Source: Paenibacillus sp. Soil787
Lineage (GTDB): Bacteria; Bacillota; Bacilli; Paenibacillales; NBRC-103111
Length of the DNA stretch: 64,000 nucleotides
Direction of reading: 5' to 3'
Assembly: GCF_001429545.1 (NCBI RefSeq)
Contig: NZ_LMSP01000001.1
Span: forward strand, 1,057,585-1,121,584
The translations under genes and the position numbers were made by a program. The stretch's first letter is position 1; every line of letters begins with the position of its first letter. Shown here piece by piece: positions 26,002-35,440 of this stretch. The notes under the pieces were generated by a model. The model searched no databases. It was not told the origin of the DNA and saw only the letters and a list, made by a program, of their open reading frames with translations.

Positions 26002-27558
26002 ATGTATAATGTACTGATTGTTGACGACGAGCCGATTGTAGCAGAAGCACTTATGAAATCACCCATTTGGGATGATCTAGGACTTGAAGTTATCGGCAAC
26101 GCTTACAGTGGTCTAGATGCCCTCGACTGGATGGATAAACATCACGTCGATATTCTACTTACAGACATTCGAATGCCCCAAATGGATGGAATTGAGCTTA
26201 TCCAACACATACGGGAAAAGGGTACCCAGGTTAAAATTGTTATTTTAAGCGGACATGACGACTTTACATACGTGAAAGAAGCTATCAAATTAGGCGTGGA
26301 AAACTATTTGTTAAAACCTCTTGATAAATCTGAGTTGCTCGTGACCCTAACCGGTGTCGTAGACAAGCTGCAAGCAGATTCCGATCGCCAAATTAACATG
26401 AACGAGCAGATGAACGCGTTTCGAGAAAGCTTCCTCCATCGCTGGGTAACCAACTCTGTGACAAAAACAGAATTTCGAGAGAAAGCGGAAATGGCTCGAT
26501 TTGACACTAATATGGATGAGTATCGCATTGTACTTTTTAAAATACTCAATCTTGACAGTAATTTGGAAAAGCATACGGGGGCACTCGTCGTTCAAGATTT
26601 TCTTTTGCAACAGTTCGGGGCAACACTCAAGGATTTGTCGTTCTGTGATTCAACTTACGATCTCGTTGCGGTCCTGCCTGAGCGTTATTTTAAGAATGAG
26701 GACTTGTCTTTGCATGAAAGACTGTATCCTTTCCTAACCTCACTAACCACACAAACTGAACTGCAATTACTCTGTACAATTGGCCATATAGAATCTGACT
26801 TATTCACCGCTTATCGAAGTTACAATACAGCAAAGGAATTACAGGGTTACGCTTTTCTGTTACCGCCTAATAGCCTTATTACATCCGATGATATTGAAAA
26901 GTACAGAAACGATGGTGAATGGTATCTCGATTTGCCACTTGAACAAATTAATAATTTCATCCTATCTAACAAAAAAGAAGAATGCCTTGAAATCACCCAA
27001 ATCGCATTCGGTAGACTCCATGGCAATAGCCAGATAACACCTGTCATGTTTAAAAATGCGATCCTAGAGCTCTTATTTCAAGTCTCCAATACGGTAAAAA
27101 ATACGATCATTCATCTTGAACATATCCCTTTAACCTTTAGAAATCTGTATCAGCGCTTTGCTGCGTCGGATCGATACGAGGACCTAATTGGACTGGTATA
27201 TGATACGATCAGTACCGCTTGCGACTTACTTTCAGTGGGAGACAACGCGACAAATGCAACAATCAAACAAATTTTGGATTACGTCAAAGAAAATTCAGAG
27301 CAGGATCTTTCATTAAAAACACTCTCCTTTCAGTTCAATGTCAATGCTTCCTATCTAGGGCAGCTATTTCGCAAGGAAACAGGCATCCTATTTAGTAATT
27401 ACCTCAACCATTTACGAATCGAGAAAGCCAAAGAACTTCTTCTACGTACCGACATGAAGGTAACCGATATATCCGCCAAGGTCGGATATTTGGAACCTAG
27501 TCATTTTTATAAAATTTTCAAAAAGGCGACTGGGGTCTCTCCAGCACAATTCAAATGA
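26002..27558 (+). CDS. Response regulator with AraC-type DNA-binding domain (YesN type)
   Basis: A 518-residue regulator. Residues 1-120 form a receiver domain with phospho-acceptor Asp55 in LLTDIRMPQ and the conserved Lys in LLKPLDK. A middle region of about 280 residues follows. The C-terminal 100 residues are the double helix-turn-helix of the AraC family (VNASYLGQLFRKETG, VTDISAKVGYLEPSHFYKIFKKATGVSP). GGAGGG precedes the ATG at 26002. It overlaps the histidine kinase gene by ATGA. The likely target is the divergent importer operon (inference). Confidence 0.92.
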   Translation: MYNVLIVDDEPIVAEALMKSPIWDDLGLEVIGNAYSGLDALDWMDKHHVDILLTDIRMPQMDGIELIQHIREKGTQVKIVILSGHDDFTYVKEAIKLGVENYLLKPLDKSELLVTLTGVVDKLQADSDRQINMNEQMNAFRESFLHRWVTNSVTKTEFREKAEMARFDTNMDEYRIVLFKILNLDSNLEKHTGALVVQDFLLQQFGATLKDLSFCDSTYDLVAVLPERYFKNEDLSLHERLYPFLTSLTTQTELQLLCTIGHIESDLFTAYRSYNTAKELQGYAFLLPPNSLITSDDIEKYRNDGEWYLDLPLEQINNFILSNKKEECLEITQIAFGRLHGNSQITPVMFKNAILELLFQVSNTVKNTIIHLEHIPLTFRNLYQRFAASDRYEDLIGLVYDTISTACDLLSVGDNATNATIKQILDYVKENSEQDLSLKTLSFQFNVNASYLGQLFRKETGILFSNYLNHLRIEKAKELLLRTDMKVTDISAKVGYLEPSHFYKIFKKATGVSPAQFK

Positions 27559-29384
27559 AAAAATTTTTCCAGATCAAACTGTTTACTAAAATCTTGTTGC
27601 TGTATATCCTCATACTTTCATTTGCGCTTTATGGATTCACGCGATATGTTGCCAACAACTCCATTGAGCTATTAAAAAAGGGCCAAATCGGTATCCACCA
27701 ACAAATGATCGCCGCCATGCAAAATATTATGGATAATCGGTCAAAAACAATCCGAGATATTTTATTGAAAATTTATAATGATCAAGACTTGAACAACTAC
27801 ATCATGGGCATGATGGGAGATGAGGAACCTAGTGAATCCTATGCCCAAAACTCGTTCGAGAAGCAAACAATGGTTAATAAACTGGACGACCTTGTAAGTG
27901 TGGACAAGAATATTAGCCATCTCATTTTGTATAATAGCACGACGAAAAAAGCGTACTTGTATTTATATGATTTAAATTATGCTTTTGCTGATTTTACAGA
28001 TCCTATTACTAAAAACATTCCTCAACTGCAGAATCCATCCCAGGTAAGTTTTATTTTGCCAGCGCATTTAGGTGCTTATCATGCACGCCAAAGTTCCACG
28101 TACTATTTTGGAATGGCCAGTAACTTTTATTACCCTCGATCCAGCTTATTTCTAGGAAGATTCATTATCGAGTTTGGCATGGAAGACCTTCAAAACACCG
28201 TCATTCAATTCGGCAAAGATATGAAGGGTTATCTGTTGATTTTAACCAAAGAAGGGGATGTCGTATTCGACTCATCTTCCACCTATTACGGTAAGAAGTA
28301 TCCTTATTTTGATAAAATAGGGCAATCATCAGAATCCGCACAATTAGCAGAGGAAAGTATTGTGAATGTCGTCAATTCGGATGAGAGTAAATTCATTTTC
28401 GCTTCCGTTTTACCTAAATCTACCTTGAATAAACAATTGAATATTTTTAATAACTCAATTTATTTGGCTGCGATTATCCTTCTCTTATTGATCTTCTCCG
28501 TTTATTTTTTTGTAACGGGAATCATATCGAAAAGAGTCAATCGAATCGTTAGTGCCATGGGGAAAACGGTTAAAAGCAATTTACTCCATAGAATTCCTTT
28601 AACAAATAAAGACAATGAATTCGAACAAATCGCCATACACTTTAACAAAATGTGCGACAACCTGCAGGACTATATTAATAAGTCATACGTCTATGAGTTG
28701 CAGCAGAAGATTGCTGAAATGAAAATTCTTGAAAATCAAATTAACCCTCATTTTCTTTACAATTCGTTAGAGGCGATTCGAGCAAGATTGGAAATCGACG
28801 GGAATGACGAGGGCGGGCAAATGATTTATTCCCTCGCAACGTTATTTAGAGCTTCATTAAAAGCGGATTCCGTCGTTACGATCGCTGAAGAAATTGAATT
28901 TTGCCAAATGTATCTGAACATTTTTGAAGTCAGGTATCAAAACTTATTTCAGTTCCATATCGACATCCAAGATGAGATTAAGCACTGTGGAATCATTAAA
29001 TTAATTCTTCAGCCCATTGTAGAAAACTACCTTATTCATGGATTTGACCGCGGAAGACAAGATAATGAATTGTCCATTCTTGGTTACCAAGAAGGCAATA
29101 CGATTTGCATAACCATTGCGGATAATGGCATTGGGATCACATCGGACAAGCTTAGTGAGCTTAAACAAAAGCTAAATACGACTTCTCCATCAACGACAGG
29201 AAGCATTGGCCTGCACAACGCGAATGAGCGGATCAAACTGCTGTTCGGTTCTTCCTATGGTCTGGACATCGAAAGTGATGGTTCGAATGGAAGCCGTATT
29301 ACACTGCGAATTCCTTGCTTGAAGCCGGAGGAAATCAAAGAAATGAATTCAGAACGATTTGCTGCACTGCCCACAATAATATGA
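27555..29384 (+). CDS. Membrane sensor histidine kinase (YesM type)
   Basis: A 609-residue kinase of the LytS/YesM class. Two membrane helices (about 11-29 and 295-316) flank an extracytoplasmic sensor domain. A HAMP linker is followed by the phospho-acceptor His in NQINPHFLYNSLEAIRARLE and a C-terminal ATP-binding domain with IADNGIGITSDKL and GSIGLHNANERIKLLFG. It is coupled to the response regulator by ATGA. It probably senses the sugar or the loaded binding protein of the adjacent importer. Confidence 0.92.
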   Translation: MKKFFQIKLFTKILLLYILILSFALYGFTRYVANNSIELLKKGQIGIHQQMIAAMQNIMDNRSKTIRDILLKIYNDQDLNNYIMGMMGDEEPSESYAQNSFEKQTMVNKLDDLVSVDKNISHLILYNSTTKKAYLYLYDLNYAFADFTDPITKNIPQLQNPSQVSFILPAHLGAYHARQSSTYYFGMASNFYYPRSSLFLGRFIIEFGMEDLQNTVIQFGKDMKGYLLILTKEGDVVFDSSSTYYGKKYPYFDKIGQSSESAQLAEESIVNVVNSDESKFIFASVLPKSTLNKQLNIFNNSIYLAAIILLLLIFSVYFFVTGIISKRVNRIVSAMGKTVKSNLLHRIPLTNKDNEFEQIAIHFNKMCDNLQDYINKSYVYELQQKIAEMKILENQINPHFLYNSLEAIRARLEIDGNDEGGQMIYSLATLFRASLKADSVVTIAEEIEFCQMYLNIFEVRYQNLFQFHIDIQDEIKHCGIIKLILQPIVENYLIHGFDRGRQDNELSILGYQEGNTICITIADNGIGITSDKLSELKQKLNTTSPSTTGSIGLHNANERIKLLFGSSYGLDIESDGSNGSRITLRIPCLKPEEIKEMNSERFAALPTII

Positions 29385-29391
29385 AACAACA

Positions 29392-29433
29392 AAAAACTGG
29401 ATCAGTCGGCATGTAGCCGCTGATCCAGTTTTT
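29392..29433. terminator. Bidirectional terminator
   Basis: AAAAACTGGATCAG (29392-29405) pairs perfectly with CTGATCCAGTTTTT (29420-29433), with an extra CGGC/GCCG inside. A/T tails on both sides serve the converging kinase gene and beta-helix enzyme gene. Confidence 0.88.
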
Positions 29434-29450
29434 CATAAGTTCATTTGTCC

Positions 29451-32400
29451 TTAAAACCCATACTTCGTTTGCAAATAGGTTTCAATACTTTGGCGATCCG
29501 TATCGGATAGAGCTGAATTGTAAACAATCACCTCTGCGATATCACCGTTAATAGTATTACTTCCGTTATTTCCTAGTGTAAACCCTGTCCACGAAGCAGG
29601 ATTACTAATGGTTTTGGAAGCAAGTTGGACTCCGTTTTTAAACAATTTGGCGGAGCCATTATTCAGTACATAGGCAAACTTAGACCATGTATTTGCAACC
29701 AAGGTATTTGCACCAGGTCCATCTGTCGGGGTAATTCTTGAACTCGCACTGGTTCCAACATATACCTGCCCCGTCGATGTCGTGTGGAACTGGAATTGTC
29801 CCCAACCCCCAGCCGCGCCTATACTTTGGTTATAATTGGTAACTGCTTGAGGTTTGAGCACAAAAATCACAGTTGACGTATTCATTGAACCCGTTACACC
29901 GGATGACAATAGATTGTCGTTAACCCCATCAAATCGGATAACTGGATTTCCATTAACTACATTACTTACTAATGTAGGCTGATAACCTGAAGTAGCTTGC
30001 ACGGAATGGTTGGCAACTCCTGATTGGTCTGACCAAGAGCTTACTTTTCCATTTACGTCAGCTACCACACCTGTATCCGCTTTCAGCCAAAGCTTAAGAT
30101 TCGATGTTGCTGGCGGTGTAAATGTGATTGGATTGCCAAGTGTATCGATATTGATCTCAGCTGCCGAAGCAAATCCTCCATGTGCAGCTATCGCTTCTAA
30201 TTTGACATAAGAAGCATTGACCGGAGTAAATGACATGGCTTTCGGATTGGCGTCATCTGCCCAAGTACCACCGTTCACTATTTTAGTAAAGTTCGTGCCA
30301 TCTGTACTTGTATATATGTTATAGCTGGTAATGTTGCCATTCAAGCTAGCATCCTGCCTTGGCAAGTATCTTAATTGGGCAACGTTATAAGTTGCACCTA
30401 AGTTTAACGTAATGGACTGAGGAAGGCTTACAGTAGGAACTCCTGTTGAACCATTAAACGCCGTATGCCACATGGTCGAAGAACTGCCATCTATTGCTTT
30501 ACTCGGTTCACTACCAGCAAAATTACTTGTTGCTGTTGCCGAGATTTGGGATTGTGGTACTGTACTTGGTGTCAGCTCTACATTAATTTCTGCAGCACAC
30601 GCAAACCCGCCATGACCAGCCGTGGCTTCAAGTCTAATAAACGCAGCGTTCGTAGGTGCAAATGCGGCTGATTTCTCGGTATTATCGTCCACCCAAGTAC
30701 CCGCGTTCGCCACTTTTGTAAAATTCATACCATCTGTGCTTGTATAAATATTGTAAGCCGTTATATTCCCATTCGAAGAAGCATCTGTTCGCGGTAAATA
30801 CCTAAGTTTGTCAACATTGTAGGTGCCGCCTAAATTCAGAGTAATAGACTGCGGCAAGTTCGCCATCGGACTCCATTCCGAGTGCCATATACTTGCTGTA
30901 CTTCCGTCAAGTGCTTTACTTGGCTCAGCACCGGCATGATAACTCGTCGCTGTCGCAGTAATCTGGGATTGCGGTATGGATGGCAATGCTGGCGGTGCTG
31001 CAGGCAAATTGAAATTCGGAGCCGGACCATCCCCTCCATCAACTCCCGCATTTGCAATAATCGCTTGAGCCGTAGCATCCCATGCATAATTGGTTACTGA
31101 ATAATTGTTGCCGACAGCATTAGTACCGCCAGTTCCATGTAGAATCAAATCAGATGAAAAGTAGTTATAATATGATTTATTGTTATTGGCGTTCCAATAC
31201 CCGCCACTACCTGTATTTGTATAATACCACCAAGAGTTGGTTGAATCCAACGAGCTGATGACGTTGTTTGTATCAAAATAACCGGACGTTCCGTTATCAC
31301 GGTACAGATGTGCGTAAAGGTTTTTAATCGCATAGATGTAATTGTTGTATACTTTAGAACCTTGTTGACTGCCAAGTGTGTAAATACCCCCACCATCATT
31401 CATCGTTTGCATGATATCATGAATGAGGTTATGACTAATGATGTTATTTTGGGATACGGGTGTTCCAAGCGTGTCATGATACCCCCAGCCCCAGCCCCAA
31501 GAGATGCCGGAATACGGTAAATTGTAAAGGGTGTTGTGTTGAATCTTGGCTCCAACTGTGTAGCCTCCAAAAATACCCACAGTATCAAAATATTCCACAC
31601 CGATATTCGAGATCGTATTATTCGTTATGTTATTATTACTTGTGATATTTCTTGAATCTGTTGGGTGGTTATCATCAACCAAGATATTACCTAACGTGAT
31701 ACCACTGCCTGAAAGATCGGTAAATGTGTTGTGGTCAATAACATTGTTCTGACTGCCTCGATCGAAACCTAAACCGGCATTACCTATGTGTGTGAAGGTA
31801 CAGTTTTTAACGGTAATAGATTTTGCAGCTTTAAACGCTACTCCTGCCGGAGTTAACATTTTGTGATTTTCCGGTTCCGGGTCGGTTGATTCAATAATGA
31901 TCACTCCTCCCTGATTATCAGGGTATCCGGCATTCGTATTTGGCATCAACCATGTATTATATGTGAAGGTAATCCCATCGAATTGAATATTGTGTACAGG
32001 AGCATCTAGTGTCCCAGCGCCACTTATTAACGTTTCAAGTGTACCCGCAATAAAAGAGGATGTCGACATGTTTTCACCAGTACGTGGGATATAGTACATA
32101 TATCCTGTAGTACGATTTAAATACCACTCCCCTGCGGTATCCAATAATTCGTAAGCGTTTTCAACCCAACCATTAGTACCAGTGTTCGATGGAGCATAAG
32201 ACCAACCTGGTTGCTTCATAGTTACAGCCGATCCGCTGATGGAGGCAATCCCTAAGCGACTTTGTTGCCATGGATACCCTTTAGCGGCAACTTCAATATC
32301 ACTTACATTTCCCCAGCTTGCCATGTTGGCATAGGTTCCAGTTGAAGGCAATGTATATCCTATGCTTGTTTTTGTAAAACCAGATAAATTATCTCCTCTT

Positions 32401-32870
32401 GCACGGACAGCTCTCACTCCGTCGACATACAATTGTCTTGTTTGGAGGGAAGTACCTACATTTGCCTTATAAATGTTTTTAGCTGCATCATCGAGCGTCC
32501 ATCCTGTAATTGAAGTGCCGCCACTGATTACTGGCGTGGAAGCGGTATCAGCTCTATAAATAACGTTAAAGCCATTCGTCCCTGAATCCAATGAAGTGAA
32601 CGTTAACGTCGATGTTAAGTTATAAGTTCCGTCCATTAGAATGACAACTATATCACCTGTCATATTGCTGTTAATAGCACGTACCGCGGTTTGTGCTTGA
32701 CCTATTGTCTGAAATGGTTGAGCCTGTGACCCTGGATTAACATCACTTCCTGTTGGAGAAACATAGAATGTTGTTTGAACAGCAGCGGATGCTTTCACAG
32801 TGGAGCTGATCATCATGAAAGTGGAAAGAAGCATACAGAACATAACTATAAATGCAAACGTTTTTTTCAT
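29451..32870 (-). CDS. Secreted right-handed beta-helix glycosidase (GH141-like) with two F5/8C domains and a LamG-like domain
   Basis: A 1,139-residue secreted enzyme. A signal peptide (about 1-29) is followed by YVSPTGSDVNPGSQAQPFQTIGQAQTA, the entry to a parallel beta-helix domain with many Asn-rich turns (to about 620), as in GH141 and related families. Two near-identical F5/8C (CBM32-like) domains follow, each with the pattern SKALDGS, then WH, then SITLNLG. The C-terminal 220 residues are concanavalin/LamG-like (LKLWLKADTGVVADVNG, then NPVIRFDGVNDNLLS). GH141 members include alpha-L-fucosidase and xylanase; the substrate here is unknown. The ATG at 32870 follows GAGGT. No sortase or S-layer anchor is seen. 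Confidence 0.8.
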   Translation of the reverse strand: MKKTFAFIVMFCMLLSTFMMISSTVKASAAVQTTFYVSPTGSDVNPGSQAQPFQTIGQAQTAVRAINSNMTGDIVVILMDGTYNLTSTLTFTSLDSGTNGFNVIYRADTASTPVISGGTSITGWTLDDAAKNIYKANVGTSLQTRQLYVDGVRAVRARGDNLSGFTKTSIGYTLPSTGTYANMASWGNVSDIEVAAKGYPWQQSRLGIASISGSAVTMKQPGWSYAPSNTGTNGWVENAYELLDTAGEWYLNRTTGYMYYIPRTGENMSTSSFIAGTLETLISGAGTLDAPVHNIQFDGITFTYNTWLMPNTNAGYPDNQGGVIIIESTDPEPENHKMLTPAGVAFKAAKSITVKNCTFTHIGNAGLGFDRGSQNNVIDHNTFTDLSGSGITLGNILVDDNHPTDSRNITSNNNITNNTISNIGVEYFDTVGIFGGYTVGAKIQHNTLYNLPYSGISWGWGWGYHDTLGTPVSQNNIISHNLIHDIMQTMNDGGGIYTLGSQQGSKVYNNYIYAIKNLYAHLYRDNGTSGYFDTNNVISSLDSTNSWWYYTNTGSGGYWNANNNKSYYNYFSSDLILHGTGGTNAVGNNYSVTNYAWDATAQAIIANAGVDGGDGPAPNFNLPAAPPALPSIPQSQITATATSYHAGAEPSKALDGSTASIWHSEWSPMANLPQSITLNLGGTYNVDKLRYLPRTDASSNGNITAYNIYTSTDGMNFTKVANAGTWVDDNTEKSAAFAPTNAAFIRLEATAGHGGFACAAEINVELTPSTVPQSQISATATSNFAGSEPSKAIDGSSSTMWHTAFNGSTGVPTVSLPQSITLNLGATYNVAQLRYLPRQDASLNGNITSYNIYTSTDGTNFTKIVNGGTWADDANPKAMSFTPVNASYVKLEAIAAHGGFASAAEINIDTLGNPITFTPPATSNLKLWLKADTGVVADVNGKVSSWSDQSGVANHSVQATSGYQPTLVSNVVNGNPVIRFDGVNDNLLSSGVTGSMNTSTVIFVLKPQAVTNYNQSIGAAGGWGQFQFHTTSTGQVYVGTSASSRITPTDGPGANTLVANTWSKFAYVLNNGSAKLFKNGVQLASKTISNPASWTGFTLGNNGSNTINGDIAEVIVYNSALSDTDRQSIETYLQTKYGF

Positions 32871-33015
32871 CAATTTACCTCACTTTCAATTTTAAATGTT
32901 TAAACTCAGGCATTATGTATGCGGTTTCAGGTTCGCACCTGGAAAACTAGGCTTTCCTTCCATTGAACTGCTACATAGTAATTTACTTCCTTAATTGGAT
33001 TGAATATAAAGCGAT

Positions 33016-33049
33016 ACCCCCAGTAAGCAATTGACTTCATTCTGGGGGT
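33016..33049 (-). terminator. Terminator of the SDR-dehydratase-mutarotase operon
   Basis: CCCCCAG (33017-33023) pairs with CTGGGGG (33042-33048), extended by one A-T pair, 27 bp past the mutarotase stop. Confidence 0.75.
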
Positions 33050-33075
33050 TTACCAGCATCTTTAAGGCTTTACTC

Positions 33076-33396
33076 TTAGCTTTCTGGATATAAAATAACA
33101 TCATTAATTTTAAAAATTTCTGATAAAGGCTCCCATGATTGTAAGAAACAATCACTTGTTACTTTGTGCCATGCGTCCTCAACAGCTGCATTGGGTTTTC
33201 GATTGGGAACTCTCATTTCTTCATCATTTTCCATGTGGATGATTAAAGTAATACCCTTCCTATAAATTCGCACATTGGTATAACCGTCTTCGAGCAACTG
33301 CTTTACAATTTCATCCGGGATATGGTTATGAAGTCTTTCATACTCCTCAATTTTATGCTCATGAAGGATAGCCATTAGTAATTGTGATGTTTTCAT
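33076..33396 (-). CDS. L-rhamnose mutarotase-family protein
   Basis: A 106-residue dimeric alpha/beta ferredoxin-like protein that interconverts anomers of a 6-deoxy sugar. EYERLHNHIPDEIVKQLLEDGYTNVRIYRKG is the family core, carrying the catalytic His. YTNVRIYRKGITLIIHMEND continues the sheet. Family length is about 104. It follows the dehydratase by three bases and is probably translated by coupling. It is usually found in L-rhamnose or L-fucose loci, which supports a 6-deoxyhexose as substrate of the operon. Confidence 0.85.
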   Translation of the reverse strand: MKTSQLLMAILHEHKIEEYERLHNHIPDEIVKQLLEDGYTNVRIYRKGITLIIHMENDEEMRVPNRKPNAAVEDAWHKVTSDCFLQSWEPLSEIFKINDVILYPES

Positions 33397-33399
33397 ATC

Positions 33400-34497
33400 C
33401 TAAGAGTCCAATACAGAGAACGATGAATAGGCTTCTCTCTCAATCTTCTCAAAGTCAATATCATGAGATATCCCAGGTTTCTTTGAAACATGAACAAAGC
33501 CATCTGAATCCACTTCCGGATTATTGTTAATTGGATTATCCCAAACAAAGGCTTCGTAAAAGGACGTATTGCGGAACGCTGCAATCAAATGCATGCACAG
33601 ATCACCGCCGCCATGAACTTCTGCCCGAAGATTAAAAGACTCTGCCATATGTGCGATTTTCATTGCACCGGTAATTCCACCTTTGAGGCCCGCACTGATT
33701 CGGACCATATCACCTTTGCCGAAATGAACGAAATCCGCAGAATTATAGAAGCTCCCTTGTGAAGTCTCTGCTACTAACAAAGGTACCTTCAACTTATCTG
33801 CAAGCTTACGATAAGCGTAAATACTGTATTCCCGCATGGGTTCTTCGTACCAATAATAGTCAGCTTCTTCAAGTGCTTTACCTAAGTAGAAAGCATCCTG
33901 GAAATCAAATCCTGCTGAACCGTCGTACATAAGATAAATATCTTTACCTACTCTTGCTCGCAATGCTTGACAGAGCTCTGCATCTCTACGAGCATCTCCC
34001 CATGCATGGAGTTTAATGCCTTTGTAGCCTCTCGCTAGACATTGATCGGCAACATCCATGAATTCTTCAATCGTTTTGTATGTCGCCGTGCTTGCATAAG
34101 CCATGGCTTTCTCGCGGAATCCGCCAATCATTTGATACAGAGGAATTTGTGCCTTTTTGGATGCGATATCCCATAGAGCAACGTCTACAAGCCCAAAGAA
34201 CGGTAATGGAAAATAATCTAAACGGTCGATTTCCCATATTTTATGATAGATTAGTTCCTTTTGAAGAGGATCCTCTCCAATTAACAGATCTCTAAAATAC
34301 TTCTTGGCTATCGTCGCCAAATAATCCGCATTGCTATAAGTAGCGTAACCTTCGATCCCCTCATCTGTCATAATTCGAAGTAAGGCATTGCTCGTATTCC
34401 CGTAAACATCAGGTCCAGCAAGTCCATCTCTCCAACCGAATTTTCGACTATCCTTCGCTTGCTTGGACAAATATACTCTTACATCTGTTATTTTCAT
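33400..34497 (-). CDS. Enolase-superfamily sugar-acid dehydratase with unusual active-site residues
   Basis: A 365-residue enzyme of the mandelate racemase/muconate lactonising group. Metal ligands are Asp192 (MYDGSAGF), Glu218 (WYEEP) and Glu244 (VAETSQG). The base motif is Lys162-Leu-His164 instead of the usual Lys-x-Lys. His295 (AEVHGGG) is present, but the position that usually holds its Asp partner reads Ser268 (VRISAGLKGGITG). In the presumed pathway it would dehydrate an L-fuconate- or L-rhamnonate-like acid to the 2-keto-3-deoxy acid. Alignment is by eye, so residue equivalences need checking. GGAGAG precedes the ATG. Middle gene of a three-gene operon. Confidence 0.85.
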   Translation of the reverse strand: MKITDVRVYLSKQAKDSRKFGWRDGLAGPDVYGNTSNALLRIMTDEGIEGYATYSNADYLATIAKKYFRDLLIGEDPLQKELIYHKIWEIDRLDYFPLPFFGLVDVALWDIASKKAQIPLYQMIGGFREKAMAYASTATYKTIEEFMDVADQCLARGYKGIKLHAWGDARRDAELCQALRARVGKDIYLMYDGSAGFDFQDAFYLGKALEEADYYWYEEPMREYSIYAYRKLADKLKVPLLVAETSQGSFYNSADFVHFGKGDMVRISAGLKGGITGAMKIAHMAESFNLRAEVHGGGDLCMHLIAAFRNTSFYEAFVWDNPINNNPEVDSDGFVHVSKKPGISHDIDFEKIEREAYSSFSVLDS

Positions 34498-34509
34498 CGT
34501 TATCTCTCC

Positions 34510-35250
34510 TCACACAAGTTGGCTTCCGCCATCTGCTACAAGGCAGGTGCCGGTAATAATGGATGCTTCCGGTCTAAGAAATAGGGAAACAACTCCCGCT
34601 ATCTGTTCAGGGGTTTGAATCATGCCTTTACTGATGCTATCTTCGAGCGACTGTTTCCCTTCTTCGGATAAGCCTGCTCTTAACAAAGGTGTATCTACCG
34701 CGGCTGGTACAATCGCATTCACTCGAATATGATCTTTCAACCATTCCTTGGCTAGAACTCGAGTCAAATAGTTGACTCCAGCCTTGCTTACTCCATAGGA
34801 CGTATTCCCGCTGGACAAGAGCTGTTGTCCCATAATGGAGGAGATGTTCACGACGGCTCCTTGGCTCTCTTTCAAAAACGGATATCCTCCGCGGCTGAAC
34901 AAATATACACTTTTAAGATTGACATCCATCACAAAATCCCAATCTACCGGCTCCGTCTCGATCAGTGATTTGGGTTTGTTCGTTGCAGCATTATTGACGA
35001 GGACATCTAACCGTCCATATCGCCCGGACCAACTTTGAAACAGCTCGTTGATCGCTTGTTCATCTGACACATCAATGACTTCCTTATATGCGGACCCAGA
35101 TGATGCTGTAATTTCATTAATAACTTCATCTATAAGTGATGAGTTTCGGTCTGCAATGACCACTTCATATCCATCCTCGGCTAGACGGCGTGCAATTCCT
35201 TTGCCAATACCTGATGCACCGCCTGTTACCAGGGCTACTTTTCGTAACAT
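34510..35250 (-). CDS. Short-chain dehydrogenase/reductase
   Basis: A 246-residue NAD(P)-dependent enzyme. It shows the Rossmann motif TGGASGIGKG, NNAATN after the fourth strand, catalytic Ser in VVNISSIMGQ and YGVSK (Tyr-x3-Lys). The start is the ATG at 35250 behind AGGAGG; the long frame adds 26 unsupported residues. First gene of the operon with the dehydratase and mutarotase. It could be the 2-keto-3-deoxy-L-fuconate/rhamnonate 4-dehydrogenase, or the initial sugar dehydrogenase; sequence alone does not decide. Confidence 0.88.
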   Translation of the reverse strand: MLRKVALVTGGASGIGKGIARRLAEDGYEVVIADRNSSLIDEVINEITASSGSAYKEVIDVSDEQAINELFQSWSGRYGRLDVLVNNAATNKPKSLIETEPVDWDFVMDVNLKSVYLFSRGGYPFLKESQGAVVNISSIMGQQLLSSGNTSYGVSKAGVNYLTRVLAKEWLKDHIRVNAIVPAAVDTPLLRAGLSEEGKQSLEDSISKGMIQTPEQIAGVVSLFLRPEASIITGTCLVADGGSQLV

Positions 35251-35287
35251 ATGGCGTTCCTCCTGTTGAATATTTACTTTAGATTCA

Positions 35288-35380
35288 ATATAAGTACCCA
35301 TGAATAAAGAACCAATTTCGGAAACCATACTTTAGTTCTGTTAACCGTCAGATCAAGGTTCTGATTCCATACATGAGTAC
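35288..35380 (-). promoter_or_regulatory. Promoter with GAAC operator elements, SDR-dehydratase-mutarotase operon
   Basis: On the minus strand GAAC cores lie at 35358-35361 and 35335-35338 (23 apart), with a degenerate third (GTAC, 35377-35380) 19 bp further upstream. Nineteen bases after the last GAAC comes -35 TTGGTT (35310-35315), then -10 TTATAT (35288-35293) with a 16-bp spacer. Same geometry as at 17038-17130 and 37784-37875. Confidence 0.7.
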
Positions 35381-35400
35381 TAAATTCAGAGTTTTAGGCA

Positions 35401-35433
35401 AAAAAACAGACACGCGATGATTCCACATGTCCG
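35401..35433 (-). terminator. Terminator of the AraC-type regulator gene
   Basis: On the minus strand GACATG pairs with CGTGTC (one G-T pair) and is followed by a T7 run. Confidence 0.7.
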
Positions 35434-35440
35434 GATTTAC

